Shown here: positions 44,933-53,562 of the stretch, piece by piece
Numbering within the stretch: the stretch's first letter is position 1
Layout of the letters: the number at the start of each line of letters is the position of its first letter
Assembly (NCBI GenBank): GCA_963707015.1
Contig: CAVPOO010000001.1
Coordinates: forward strand, 124,001 to 188,000
DNA length: 64,000 nt
Origin: CAVPOO01 sp963707015
GTDB taxonomy: Bacteria; Pseudomonadota; Gammaproteobacteria; Thiohalobacterales; Thiohalobacteraceae
Direction: 5' to 3'
The notes under the pieces: generated by a model
The model's database searches: none
Told to the model about the DNA's origin: nothing
The model's input: the letters and a program-made list of their open reading frames with translations, nothing else
Position numbers and translations under genes: made by a program

Positions 44933-45855
44933 CAACGAAACCTCCGCGATGCGAGCCGCTGCCGCAGACCCAGGGTAATCGTTCGATGCACGTCTTCGTT
45001 GGTCTTGAGCGGTATGAGTGTAATCCCGAGGCGCTTAACCAGCTTGTGAAGCTCACTGCGACGGCGCTCCCATGCCGCGCGATAGGCCTGCCGGCCTTTC
45101 TCATCATCCGTGTTGACTTCGAAGAGATCCCCAAAGGCATCCTCGAAGACCACCTGGCCCATCGCCGGCAATTCCCGGTCGGCCGGGTCGTCAACCGGAA
45201 ACAGGACCACATCGTGACCTTGCTGCAGACTGCCCAGGGTCCGCTCCAGCATGGAGACCTCCCGATTGAAATCGGCTATCACGAAAACCAGCGAGCCGGT
45301 GCCCGAGCCCCGATCGATCCGTTGCAGGACCGTTAGCAGATGATCACCATCGGCCTGCGCCTCGGGCATATCCTGAGTAAGGGTGTTGAGCATGCGCCAC
45401 AAAGAGCGACGGCCGCGCGCCGGGCGGAAATACTGCAATCCGCCGTTATCCGAACCACCAAAGAGGAGACCCCCGACCCGGTCGTGATGATTGTCTGCTG
45501 CCCAGCCGAGGAGCGCCGCCGCGCGCGCCGCCTGGACCGACTTGAAGGTACCGCGCGTCCCGAAGCTCATATGTCGACCATGATCGACGCACAGCATCAC
45601 CGTACGTTCGCGCTCCTCGCGAAAGACCTTCAGATGGGGCGTGCCGGTGCGCGCGGTCACATGCCAGTCCATATTCCGCACGTCATCCCCTGCGCGGTAT
45701 TCGCGAACCTCGTCAAAGTCCAGCCCGGAACCCCGGAACACTGAGGCAAACAAGCCGCTCAGCACCGAATTCACTGAGTGGTAAGACGCAAGCCCGAGCG
45801 TATGCGCCTGGTGGCGCAGTTCGAGCAGGTCATCGAGGCGGGGATGAAGACTCAT
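44932..45855 (-). CDS. DUF58 domain protein of the MoxR/Bat operon
   Basis: A 307-residue soluble protein with the DUF58 signature (EVREYRAGDDVRNMDWHVTARTG) followed by a VWA-like fold (MLCVDHGRHMSFG). It usually pairs with a MoxR ATPase encoded next to it and probably acts as its adaptor. It is second in the operon, 75 bp after moxR, and overlaps the DUF4381 gene. Confidence 0.9.
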   Translation of the reverse strand: MSLHPRLDDLLELRHQAHTLGLASYHSVNSVLSGLFASVFRGSGLDFDEVREYRAGDDVRNMDWHVTARTGTPHLKVFREERERTVMLCVDHGRHMSFGTRGTFKSVQAARAAALLGWAADNHHDRVGGLLFGGSDNGGLQYFRPARGRRSLWRMLNTLTQDMPEAQADGDHLLTVLQRIDRGSGTGSLVFVIADFNREVSMLERTLGSLQQGHDVVLFPVDDPADRELPAMGQVVFEDAFGDLFEVNTDDEKGRQAYRAAWERRRSELHKLVKRLGITLIPLKTNEDVHRTITLGLRQRLASRRFR

Positions 45856-45930
45856 TGGGACATACTACCCCTGCCAGCAGTAGTGCCGCAGGTAATCAGC
45901 TTAGTAATAATTAAGTATGGGGCTGAGTGA

Positions 45931-46914
45931 TCATGGAATTGCCACATATTCCAGTAAGCGGGTAACGAAATCATCTGTTGTGACACCCTCCGCTTCACCT
46001 TCGAATGTTAACAGAATTCTGTGCCGTAGCACGTCCTTCGCGACCGCTTGAATGTGGTGCGGAGTTACGAACTCTTCACCCTCAAGCCACGCGCGCGCCC
46101 GCGCGCAGCGCGCCAGGGCGATGGTTGCCCTGGGCGAGGCGCCAAAACGGCACCAGCGCTTGAGATCCTTATTGTAGGCACCCGGATTTCGGCTGGCCTG
46201 CACCAGATCCACAATATAGTTGTTCAGCTTGGGATCCAGATACAGCCTCGCAACCTCTTCACGCGCGGTAAACAGCTGGTGCTGTGAAAATTCGGTGGCA
46301 GCAGGCGCCGGCGCAGCAAGCTGCTGCCTGCTGTCCAGCTGCAGTATCGCGAGCTCCTCCTCGCGACTCGGATAATCTACCCAGACATGCATCAGGAAGC
46401 GATCGAGTTGCGCCTCGGGCAGATGATAGGTCCCCTCGTGCTCGATGGGGTTCTGAGTCGCCAGCACCATGAAGAGCTGCGGCAATTTATAGGACACCTG
46501 GCCTACCGTAACCTGGTGTTCCCCCATGGCTTCCAGCAGGGCAGACTGCACCTTCGCCGGTGCACGATTGACCTCGTCTGCGAGCAGAATGTTGTGGAAC
46601 AGTGGTCCGGGGCGAAACTCGAACTCGCCCTTTTCCGGGCGGTAGATATCCGTGCCGATGAGGTCCGCGGGCAACAGATCCGGCGTGAACTGAATGCGGT
46701 GGAAGTTTCCTTCAATGGCCTCGGCGAGCGCCTTGACCGCCGTGGTCTTTGCCAGGCCCGGCAGACCCTCGACCAGCAGGTGACCATCACTGAGCAGACA
46801 GATCAGCATGGCGTCGACCAACTGCTTCTGGCCGATAACGCGTGTTGCGATATGCTCCCGAACAGGGTCGAGGTGACTCCCACCAACGTGGGCAGGTTGG
46901 GGACGGAAACTCAT
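45931..46914 (-). CDS. moxR: MoxR family AAA+ ATPase
   Basis: A 327-residue AAA+ ATPase. The Walker A motif is GLPGLAKTT and Walker B is LLADEVNRAP; sensor (ATQNPIEHEGTY) and lid regions (YPSREEELAIL; GASPRATIAL) are in place. MoxR proteins act as chaperones for VWA-protein complexes and usually lead such operons. I use the ATG at 46914, ten bases after GGAGGAG; the frame open to 47052 is likely untranslated leader. Confidence 0.93.
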   Translation of the reverse strand: MSFRPQPAHVGGSHLDPVREHIATRVIGQKQLVDAMLICLLSDGHLLVEGLPGLAKTTAVKALAEAIEGNFHRIQFTPDLLPADLIGTDIYRPEKGEFEFRPGPLFHNILLADEVNRAPAKVQSALLEAMGEHQVTVGQVSYKLPQLFMVLATQNPIEHEGTYHLPEAQLDRFLMHVWVDYPSREEELAILQLDSRQQLAAPAPAATEFSQHQLFTAREEVARLYLDPKLNNYIVDLVQASRNPGAYNKDLKRWCRFGASPRATIALARCARARAWLEGEEFVTPHHIQAVAKDVLRHRILLTFEGEAEGVTTDDFVTRLLEYVAIP

Positions 46915-47405
46915 CGTGCGGGTTCTCCTCCGTATTGGTCCGGGGCGACCAATATCCGTAAAATTCGTTCCAGGCCAACACTCTGACAGGTGTTGATAAT
47001 CAGTACAGCTAAACACATTAGTGAGGAATGTTACACCTCTTTCCTGCCCCAAACTCGATTAATTTGATTTCTATCAACGATTTTGGCTGGCAACTTGTAC
47101 CCCAACAGCTTAGCGGGGACAGCGAGCGAAGGGAATACGCAGCGCCCGCTCCACAAAAAACGTCCTGATTCTCTACTGCCCGCCGGGGGCCGGAGGGACT
47201 TTACTGATCGCCAAAACGGCAACGCGAAACCCGCCACCAGGTGCGATATCCCGCCCCCTTCAAAAGGCAGGCGATTTATTTTTCAGGAAATTACGGGTTT
47301 CCCCCTGCGTTAGGCGCTGCAACCGCCGTCGGTCGTGTCCCGCGGCAGTCGCAAAGGTGATGGCCGTTGTCTGGCAGGGTCGTGACAATGGGAACGAGAT
47401 GCCTG
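46915..47405. other. Intergenic region upstream of moxR
   Basis: About 490 bp that must carry the moxR promoter. No convincing ORF, RNA or mobile-element end is visible; short open frames here look like random reading of GC-rich DNA. Confidence 0.5.
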
Positions 47406-47795
47406 TTACCAATCGACCTTGACACCCAGGAACAAGGTTCGATCGTCATTCGCCACATCCTTCAGTTCCAGCGCCAGCGTCTTGCTCTTGTTGAGGTGGA
47501 ATCTTGCATCATGCACAGCCAGACCGACAGCGGCACTCATGAAGTTGATCCCCGCCTCGGGTACACCCATCGATGCAAGCGCATCTTTCGAATAGGATTT
47601 CAGGGTGTTACGCACCAGCCGCAGATTGCGGCGATACGCCGTCTCGTATTCGTCACTTGACATATTGGCGTCGACCGTTCGCCATTGGTACCGGTCAACA
47701 CCCTGGCGGGTGCTAGAAGGGCCTCTGTCTTGCGCACAGACCGCGGAACTCGCGGCGAGGACGAAGACCGATATCAGGCTTGTCCTAGGAAACAT
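47406..47795 (-). CDS. Small exported hypothetical protein
   Basis: A 129-residue protein with a clear signal peptide (cleavage near SSAVCA-QD). The mature part is polar, then has a helical middle (GINFMSAAVGLAVHDARFHLN) and an end that may add beta strands (TLFLGVKVDW). I do not recognise a family. It stands alone, with no visible operon partners. Confidence 0.65.
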   Translation of the reverse strand: MFPRTSLISVFVLAASSAVCAQDRGPSSTRQGVDRYQWRTVDANMSSDEYETAYRRNLRLVRNTLKSYSKDALASMGVPEAGINFMSAAVGLAVHDARFHLNKSKTLALELKDVANDDRTLFLGVKVDW

Positions 47796-47842
47796 GAGAT
47801 ACCCCCCTGCGACCCATTGCCAAGCGTTTCTTATGCGCCTGA

Positions 47843-47878
47843 TCGGGCTAGTTGTAAAGCTCGGGCTAGTTGTAAAGC
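47843..47878. repeat. Perfect 18-bp tandem duplication
   Basis: TCGGGCTAGTTGTAAAGC occurs twice head to tail in the upstream region of the gene at 47406-47795. It may be a slippage product or a paired binding site. Confidence 0.8.
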
Positions 47879-48078
47879 ATGTTTTCTACGCTACACCTAT
47901 CTCCCATGCCAGGCAACTGGAGTCCGTAGCAGAACAGGGGCTTTCCCAATGAATTCGTGTAATTAACGTCGACAGCCTGACGGCAGCCGACATCCAGCGT
48001 TACCGGCTGCAGATCGGGAGCCCAGAATATGAACAGCCCCGGGGAGGGAGACAGGGGCTTGAAGGTCGGGAATCGGCC

Positions 48079-48309
48079 TTAAGTGGAATGATGGTCTTCG
48101 CGGCAGTGCCGGCGCATACAAACGACCATATAGCCTAACAGCAGAGCGATTACGCCAACGAACACGCCAACCGTCCACAACCGGTTAGCATCCGGCGCAA
48201 TCCCTGATACCCCCAGTGTCAGCGACGTCAAAAACGCCACAAACACGGCGATACCAATGGCGATGAGGTAGGGCCACGGCTTCTTCCGGCATTGTCCACA
48301 CAGCTTCAT
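48079..48309 (-). CDS. Small two-TM protein with N-terminal CxxC
   Basis: A 76-residue protein starting MKLCGQCRKKPW, with a CxxC pair that could bind metal or form a disulfide, and two membrane helices (YLIAIGIAVFVAFLTSLTLG; LWTVGVFVGVIALLLGYMVV). The C-terminus is Cys/His-rich (CMRRHCREDHHST). No family recognised. Confidence 0.6.
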   Translation of the reverse strand: MKLCGQCRKKPWPYLIAIGIAVFVAFLTSLTLGVSGIAPDANRLWTVGVFVGVIALLLGYMVVCMRRHCREDHHST

Positions 48310-48485
48310 ACGGCACGCTCGTCCACTGAATCTCAGGTAACCAGTAATATACTAATATGCTTGGCGCCCTGCACTGACCTCGGTCAATTTTTTTCTTGTT
48401 ACTATGGTCAGACGGCATAAACAGCTGGCGATAATCAGCGGCAATAGCCGTAAACTAGCGCTGCCACCCGAGGATCCCTACAGAG

Positions 48486-51362
48486 ATGTTTGCGCGTTTT
48501 CTCAGACCCAAGTGGGAGCATGCCGATCCACGCGTACGGCGCCTGGCGCTGGAAGCCGGCGATGTGCCGCCAGAGGTGCTGGCACGAGCGGCCCGGGAGG
48601 ATGAAGACCCGGAGGTTCGCCGTTGTGCCGTGCAGCGCCTGGGCAGTCTCAGTCTGCTCGCTGAACTGATCGGCGCGGAATCCACGACAGCCATACGCGA
48701 GGCCGCGATCCACCGTCAGCGCGAATTGCTGGCCGGTCCAATGCAGGAAGGACCGGCCATGGAACTGCGAGTGGAGGCCATCCGCCAGGCGAACTCCCCG
48801 CAACTCTGCGCCTTTCTGGCGCGTCAGGCGCAGTCGGCCGACATTCGCACGCTGGCTCTCGACCAAGTGGAGGAAACCGAGATACTGTGCACCGTGGCCG
48901 TTGATGACCCGGTGGCGGCCGTACGGCACGCTGCCCTGGCGCGAATCGAGGACCCCAAGGGTTGGGAAACAGTGGCGCGCAACGCCCGGAACAGGGACAA
49001 ACAGATAAGCCGTAGCGCCCGCGAGCGCCTGGAGAGTTACCGTAAGGCTCAGTCCGACCTCGAGACCGCGGAGCGGCTGAGTGTCGAGATGACAGGACTG
49101 GCGGAAGGCCCGCCCCAGGCCGAGAGCCGGACGCGTCTGATGCGGCTTACCGTTCAGTGGGACAGACTGGAATCACCCATCGAGCCCCGCATCAAGGAAC
49201 ATTTCACGCGCGCACGGGAACAGGCCCTGGCGCGAATCGAACAATTCGAGGCGATACTCACCGACAGGCGCGCCATCTGTACCGATCTCGAAGACCTGCT
49301 GGCCAGGGTCCAAGAGGATGAGGCAGCCCTTTCTCTTACGAAAGAGGTCGTTCTGGACAGGCTGGCCGGGGCCATTGACCGTTGGCCTGCGGTCCAGGAA
49401 GCGGATCGCGACGACCCGCTCGCACAACGTTTCAACGACCTGGTGAAGCAGCTTCGGCAGGAGTCAGAACGCCTTGCCAGGGACGCGATGCGTGCCGTCG
49501 CATTACGGGATCTGGTTCATGAGGCCAGCGCGGCGCTCGATGATGCAGGCGAACTCGACGAGGAACGTGTCAACACGTTTCAGCAGCGCTGGGCAAAACT
49601 CCAGCAGCCTGAATCGAAGGCGCTGTCGCAAACACTGGCGCAGGAATTCGACGCCGCTCTGCAGCCGCTGCGTGAACGCGTGAATCAGCAGCAAAGGCAA
49701 CGCGAACAGGCCCTCGCAGAGGCGGAAGGCCTGATGAGCGACCTGGAAAAAGCGTTGAAGCAGGGTGAACTGGAGCGCACCCTTTCCCTTCGTGACCGTG
49801 TCCGCCATCGCCTGAAAACTGCAGAGGGTGTCGAGGAACGAAAGCGCGTTGCCTTGCAGGAGCGGCTGCACGGCATGCACACGCAGATCGACAAACTAAG
49901 AGAATGGCGGCATTGGGGATCCGGGCACGCCCGTGAACGCCTGTGCAGCGAGATTGAGAAGCTGGCCGGCAGCGGGCTCAGCGCGACGGAAACCGCGGCC
50001 CGAGTCCGCAACGCCAGAGAGGCATGGAAGCGCATTGATCGTGCGGAGGGCCCGGCCGCGGAGGCCCTCTGGCAGCGTTTCGACGCAGCCTGCAGCCAGG
50101 CCTATATGCCCTACCAGCAGGAACGGCGTGAGCAGGCCGACCTGCTCAAAGAGCACCTGCAACAGAAGCAGGCCCTGTGCCGAACCCTGGACGAGTTTGA
50201 ACGCAGCACGGACTGGAAGAACGTGGACTGGCCAGAAGCGGACAAACGGGTCCGCCAGATCCGCCAGAAATGGCGGCGCGTGGGGCCCGTGCCACGGAAG
50301 GCAGGCAAGGCCCTGGAGAAAACCTACCGGGAAGTCCTCGGCCGTCTGGAGGCTCATCTCGGCGCGGAACGGGAACGTGAACTGCGCCGCCGCCGGGCCC
50401 TGATCGCCCGCGTGGAGGAACTGGCAAACGCCCCGGACCTGCGTAGCGCGAGTGTGGAAGTCAAGGAGGTCCGGAAGCGCTGGAAACCCACCGTGCAGGC
50501 CGCACCGGGGGTAGAGCAGACACTCTGGGGACAGTTCCAGGCGGCGTGCGATGCCTTGTTCAGCCGGATCACGGCAGAACGTGAGGCGGCCGATGCCGAA
50601 CGCCGATCGAAACTCGATCAAAAGACGGCCCTGTGTGAAGAGCTGGCGACCCTGCTGGACAACGCCGACACGGAATATGAGGCACTCAGGAAACGGTTCG
50701 CGCTGGCAGCCAGTGAGTGGGCCGAAATCAGCCCCCTTCCCCTAAAGCTGGAGCGAAGTGTGGAGGCCCGTTACGACAGCCTTAAGAAACGTTTTGCCGA
50801 GCGCCGGCGTCGCGAGGCAGCGGCGGCGGCCGACGCGGAATTGCTCGGGATGCGGGAACGTTCCCGGCTCTGCGAACGCCTCGAGACGGCGGCACTCGAG
50901 AACTGCCTCGCGGAAGACGCTCGCCAGGCCCTGGCAGAAGAGAGCTGGCAGGCGTGGAAGACACTCGCGCCCCTGGGTCGGCATGACGAAAAACCGCTGC
51001 AGGCACGTTTCGAGCAGGCCAGACGCGCGCTGAGCGGAAATGACGAGGCCCGCCAGAGCTTGCTGGACGGGCTGTCGAAGAACCTGGACCAGCGCCTGGA
51101 ACTGTGCCTGCACATGGAGGTCGCGGCCGGGATTGACTCACCGGTGGAATTTGCCGAGGCACGGATGCAATTGCAGGTGTCGCGGCTGTCAGATGCCTTG
51201 CACCACCGGCTCGAGGAAGCCCGCGGCAACGGTGACCGCTTGCGGGATCTGCAGATGGCCTGGCATCAGACCGGCCCGGTGCCCGGCGAGGCCCGCGCGC
51301 AGGTCGAGGCGCGTTTTCAACAGGCCCTGGCGGCCGCCCAATCCAGCGGTGAACGCAGTTGA
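48486..51362 (+). CDS. Large DUF349 coiled-coil protein
   Basis: A 958-residue cytoplasmic protein. The N-terminal ~180 residues look like HEAT-type helices (DPEVRRCAVQRLGSLSLLAELI). The rest is a chain of DUF349-like helical units marked by repeated W-K/R and GPVPR motifs (AWKRIDRAEGPAAEALWQRF; KWRRVGPVPRKAGKAL; MAWHQTGPVPGEAR). Proteins of this kind are known in gammaproteobacteria but their function is unclear. It is monocistronic and followed by a MITE and an insertion sequence. Confidence 0.88.
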   Translation: MFARFLRPKWEHADPRVRRLALEAGDVPPEVLARAAREDEDPEVRRCAVQRLGSLSLLAELIGAESTTAIREAAIHRQRELLAGPMQEGPAMELRVEAIRQANSPQLCAFLARQAQSADIRTLALDQVEETEILCTVAVDDPVAAVRHAALARIEDPKGWETVARNARNRDKQISRSARERLESYRKAQSDLETAERLSVEMTGLAEGPPQAESRTRLMRLTVQWDRLESPIEPRIKEHFTRAREQALARIEQFEAILTDRRAICTDLEDLLARVQEDEAALSLTKEVVLDRLAGAIDRWPAVQEADRDDPLAQRFNDLVKQLRQESERLARDAMRAVALRDLVHEASAALDDAGELDEERVNTFQQRWAKLQQPESKALSQTLAQEFDAALQPLRERVNQQQRQREQALAEAEGLMSDLEKALKQGELERTLSLRDRVRHRLKTAEGVEERKRVALQERLHGMHTQIDKLREWRHWGSGHARERLCSEIEKLAGSGLSATETAARVRNAREAWKRIDRAEGPAAEALWQRFDAACSQAYMPYQQERREQADLLKEHLQQKQALCRTLDEFERSTDWKNVDWPEADKRVRQIRQKWRRVGPVPRKAGKALEKTYREVLGRLEAHLGAERERELRRRRALIARVEELANAPDLRSASVEVKEVRKRWKPTVQAAPGVEQTLWGQFQAACDALFSRITAEREAADAERRSKLDQKTALCEELATLLDNADTEYEALRKRFALAASEWAEISPLPLKLERSVEARYDSLKKRFAERRRREAAAAADAELLGMRERSRLCERLETAALENCLAEDARQALAEESWQAWKTLAPLGRHDEKPLQARFEQARRALSGNDEARQSLLDGLSKNLDQRLELCLHMEVAAGIDSPVEFAEARMQLQVSRLSDALHHRLEEARGNGDRLRDLQMAWHQTGPVPGEARAQVEARFQQALAAAQSSGERS

Positions 51363-51407
51363 CTGGCGTGCCGCACGAGCGCCCGTTCCACTGATGCGGA
51401 GCGAGTC

Positions 51408-51555
51408 CTAGCAGGCTGCTGAAAAAGTCTCAGGCGAGTGCAAGACAAGGCACGAATCGGCGAAAAAGCGCAGTGTACACGTCCGTACATGAGCATTTTG
51501 AGCCGATTTGTAACGCCGTATTGTGCCGCATGAGGGTTTTTCAGTAGCCTGCTAG
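51408..51555. mobile_element. Hairpin MITE with 19-bp inverted ends
   Basis: The ends CTAGCAGGCTGCTGAAAAA and TTTTTCAGTAGCCTGCTAG are inverted repeats with one mismatch. The interior can fold on itself as a long imperfect hairpin (for example AATCGGC with GCCGATT). It has no coding capacity. Its right CTAG is shared with the left end of the adjacent insertion sequence. Confidence 0.78.
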
Positions 51556-53562
51556 CCCAACTTAGCGGATTCGCCCTCGATTTCGCGGATGGTGCAAAAT
51601 AATTTGCCTGAAAATCAGAAGGCGGTCTGTGGATAACCGCCCGAAACCCGCTGTAGTGAAGACCTTGCTTGTTTTCTTTGGTGCGCGCGTGCGGATAATG
51701 GGTGGCCATGTTTCTACGCGCGACCACAAGGCGCAAAGATGGCAAGGTGCACCGGTACTGGAGCATCGTCGAGAATCGACGCTTGCCGGGTGGTCGGGTG
51801 CAGCAGCGCCACCTGCTGTATCTGGGTGAGATCAATTCCTCGCAGGAGCGGGCGTGGCGTAAGTCGGTCGAGGTGTTCGACGAGCGCACCGCGCAATCGC
51901 GTGCGTTATCCCTGTTTCCCGAGGATCGGATCGACGCAGGCGTGGTGGACGAGTCGGTCGTGCGCCTGTGTCTGTCGCAGCTGCGCCTGTGCCGCCCACG
52001 GGTGTGGGGCTCGTGCTGGCTGGCGCTGAAACTGTGGGAGGCCTTGGAGCTGGATCGATTCTGGCGCGCGCGTCTGCCCAAGAGCCGCAAGGGCACGCGC
52101 TGGGATCAGGTGCTGTTCGTGTTGGTGGTGTATCGGCTGCTCTCGCCGGGCAGTGAATGGCGCTTGCACCGGCACTGGTTCGAGCGCAGCGCCCTGTCCG
52201 ATCTGCTCGGCGCCGACGAGGGCCTGGCCGACATCCACAAACTCTATGCCTGTCACGACAAGTTGCTGGACCACAAGCGCGCGGTCTTCGATCACCTGGT
52301 GCGGCGCTGGCGCGATCTGTTCAACGTCGAATTCGACGTGCTGCTCTACGACCTGACCAGCACCTACTTCGAGTCCCATCCACCGTTTGCCGAGGACGAC
52401 AAACGCCGGTTTGGTTATTCACGCGACAAGCGCCCCGACTGCGTACAGGTGGTCATCGCGCTGGTGGTGACGCCCGAAGGCTTGCCACTGGCCTACGAAG
52501 TGCTGCCCGGTAACACCGCCGACAAGACCACGCTGCGCGATTTTCTCGCTCGCATCGAACGCCAGTATGGCAAGGCCCGAAGAGTCTGGGTCATGGATCG
52601 CGGTATCCCCACCGAAGAGACACTCGAACAGATGCGCCACAGCGATCCGCCGGTGCATTACCTGGTCGGCACGCCCAAGGGCCGCTTGTCACGCTTGGAA
52701 AAAGACTTGCTGCTCAAACCCTGGCAGGCGGCCCGGCCCGGCGTGCAGGTCAAGCTCTTGCCTCAGGACGGCGAGCTGTACGTCTTCGCCCAAAGCGCGG
52801 ATCGCGTCGCCAAGGAACGGGCGATGCGCAAGCGCCAGCTCAAGCGGCTGTGGGCACGCCTCAAACAGCTCTGCGGCATGACGCTCACACACAAAGAGCT
52901 GCTGATGAAGCTCGGTGCTGCGCGCAGCCAGTATCCCTCCGCCTGGCGGCTGGTTGAACTCCAGGTGCACGATCAAAACCCGAGCTTCACCTACCGTCTC
53001 AATCGCGACAAACTCAAGCAAGTCCGGCGTCGCGAAGGCCGTTATCTGCTGCGCACCAATCTCACCAGCGGCGATCCTGCCGAGCTGTGGCGTTACTACC
53101 TCCAGCTCACGCAGGTCGAAGACGCCTTCAAGAATCTCAAAGGCGATCTTGCGATCCGCCCGATCTACCACCAACTTGAGCAACGCATTGAGGCGCACAT
53201 CTTCATCGCCTTTCTGGCTTATTGCCTGCACGTCACGCTGGCTCAGCAACTGCGCCCGCATGCGCCCGGGCTGGCGCCGCGCAGCGTGCTCGACAAATTC
53301 GCCGCCGTGCAGATGATCGATGTCGAAATCCCGACCACCGACGGTCGAACGATTATGCTGATGCGTTATACCGAGCCGCAGCCCGAGCTCAAGCTGCTAC
53401 TGGAGCGGCTGCGGCTCGAACTGCCGGCGCAACCACCGCCGAAAATCACCGCTGTCCAGGCCGAAACCGCCGCCCTCGTGTAGTGCAGACCTTTGGGGGT
53501 CGTGCCTATATCAATCAATAAGTTGGCGTATTCTCAGAGCCGAATCCGCTAAGTTGGGCTAG
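51552..53562 (+). mobile_element. IS1634-type insertion sequence
   Basis: Perfect 22-bp inverted repeats beginning CTAGCCCAACTTAGCGGATT bound the element at 51552-51573 and 53541-53562. It encodes one intact transposase. Both ends carry CTAG, which may include the target duplication. It lies between a MITE and the 3' end of the matrixin-like gene, whose stop codon falls in the right end. Confidence 0.88.
51708..53483 (+). CDS. IS1634 family transposase
   Basis: A 591-residue DDE transposase, complete. The first catalytic Asp lies in LLYDLTSTYFES, the second in RVWVMDRGIPTEET, and the Glu in QVEDAFKNLKGDLAIRPIYH with the typical Y-H/R-x6-E pattern. The fold is of the IS4/IS1634 type. The start is ATG at 51708 (MFLRAT); GTG at 51702 is also possible. 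It appears intact, so the element may be active. Confidence 0.9.
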   Translation: MFLRATTRRKDGKVHRYWSIVENRRLPGGRVQQRHLLYLGEINSSQERAWRKSVEVFDERTAQSRALSLFPEDRIDAGVVDESVVRLCLSQLRLCRPRVWGSCWLALKLWEALELDRFWRARLPKSRKGTRWDQVLFVLVVYRLLSPGSEWRLHRHWFERSALSDLLGADEGLADIHKLYACHDKLLDHKRAVFDHLVRRWRDLFNVEFDVLLYDLTSTYFESHPPFAEDDKRRFGYSRDKRPDCVQVVIALVVTPEGLPLAYEVLPGNTADKTTLRDFLARIERQYGKARRVWVMDRGIPTEETLEQMRHSDPPVHYLVGTPKGRLSRLEKDLLLKPWQAARPGVQVKLLPQDGELYVFAQSADRVAKERAMRKRQLKRLWARLKQLCGMTLTHKELLMKLGAARSQYPSAWRLVELQVHDQNPSFTYRLNRDKLKQVRRREGRYLLRTNLTSGDPAELWRYYLQLTQVEDAFKNLKGDLAIRPIYHQLEQRIEAHIFIAFLAYCLHVTLAQQLRPHAPGLAPRSVLDKFAAVQMIDVEIPTTDGRTIMLMRYTEPQPELKLLLERLRLELPAQPPPKITAVQAETAALV

